Of a DNA stretch of 5,594 nt, positions 5,484 to 5,594 are shown in pieces (within the stretch, counting starts at the first letter, position 1; the number at the start of each line of letters is the position of its first letter). This DNA comes from Flavobacteriales bacterium (GTDB lineage: Bacteria > Bacteroidota > Bacteroidia > Flavobacteriales > UA16). Where the stretch lies: assembly GCA_002683735.1 (NCBI GenBank), contig NYTZ01000133.1:1-5594 (forward strand). The letters run 5' to 3'. The translations under genes and the position numbers were made by a program. The notes beneath the pieces are model-generated. The model made no database searches. It was not told the DNA's origin and saw nothing but the letters and a program-made list of their open reading frames with translations.

Positions 5484-5549
5484 GTAAGTAGGATCGGATG
5501 TGCGTGCATTCAACGAGTGCTTTTCTTTGTTTTTTTTCTTTTGAGGCAG
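5484..5549 (+). other. Candidate 66-base GT-AG intron in the 3' UTR
   Basis: A consensus donor GTAAGT at 5484-5489 is followed by a weak branch-like tcaac at 5509-5513, a strong T-rich tract (about 5518-5542) and an acceptor GAGGCAG ending at 5549. All parts are in the right order and spacing for a short spliceosomal intron. An alternative acceptor CAG ends at 5556, and the GAG ending at 5545 could be a tandem acceptor. The pattern is much stronger than the surrounding sequence would give by chance, but no transcript evidence is available. Confidence 0.5.
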
Positions 5550-5594
5550 GCACCAGGACTCCTAACGTTACTTCGTTCATTCGTGCGCTCTGTG
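5550..5594 (+). other. Sequence downstream of the candidate intron
   Basis: These 45 bases hold no supported gene. A branch-like ctaac at 5562-5566 followed by a T/C-rich stretch hints at another splice region, but the window ends before any acceptor can be judged. Confidence 0.25.

Noticed and set aside
5518..5542. Rho-independent terminator suggested by the T-run after the gene
   Set aside because: No stable GC hairpin abuts the T-run, the gene is eukaryotic, and the T-run is better explained as an intron polypyrimidine tract.

Overview
The window looks like eukaryotic nuclear DNA, most likely from a dinoflagellate. It is GC-rich and holds a single uninterrupted plus-strand reading frame of about 5.3 kb. 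There are no Shine-Dalgarno sites, operon structure or bacterial gene families. The encoded protein combines eukaryotic modules (GYF, KH type I, IQ) with very long proline/glutamine/alanine-rich linkers. A leucine-rich-repeat-like N-terminal domain carries an LWLRLEHN-type strand that I associate, from memory, with many dinoflagellate proteins. The lineage call is an inference (about 0.65); another GC-rich alga or protist is possible.

Layout. Positions 1-158 are a 5' flank with an in-frame TAG at 48-50, no ATG before 159, and a polypyrimidine-AG at 21-37 that could be a (trans-)splice acceptor. Positions 159-5420 are one 1753-residue CDS. Positions 5421-5594 are the 3' flank, which contains a convincing GTAAGT...polypyrimidine...CAG signature of a short intron (about 5484-5549) in the 3' UTR or leading to a downstream exon.

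Protein order (residues counted from the ATG): charged Ala/Arg-rich helix-prone N-terminus (about 1-105); Trp/Asp-rich segment with 15 Trp (110-212); LRR-like domain (about 216-425); low-complexity linker beginning with a 39-residue tandem duplication (446-523); caprin-like helical motif copy 1 (718-766); charged helix plus IQ motif (800-810); acidic patch (about 849-867); GYF domain (about 884-940); long Pro/Gln-rich linker with a six-copy 8-residue repeat (1053-1100); KH domain (about 1400-1470); a canonical eIF4E-binding motif YxxxxL-phi (1583-1589); and caprin-like motif copy 2 at the extreme C-terminus (1693-1741).

Read together, the modules suggest a cytoplasmic mRNP or translation-control scaffold: RNA binding (KH), cap-binding-protein recruitment (4E motif), proline-ligand recognition (GYF), possible calmodulin contact (IQ), oligomerising helices and disordered linkers. 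GYF plus a 4E-binding motif recalls animal GIGYF and plant EXA1-type proteins, but the rest of the architecture does not match any family I know. No signal peptide or membrane segment is visible. Function is inferred from motifs alone.
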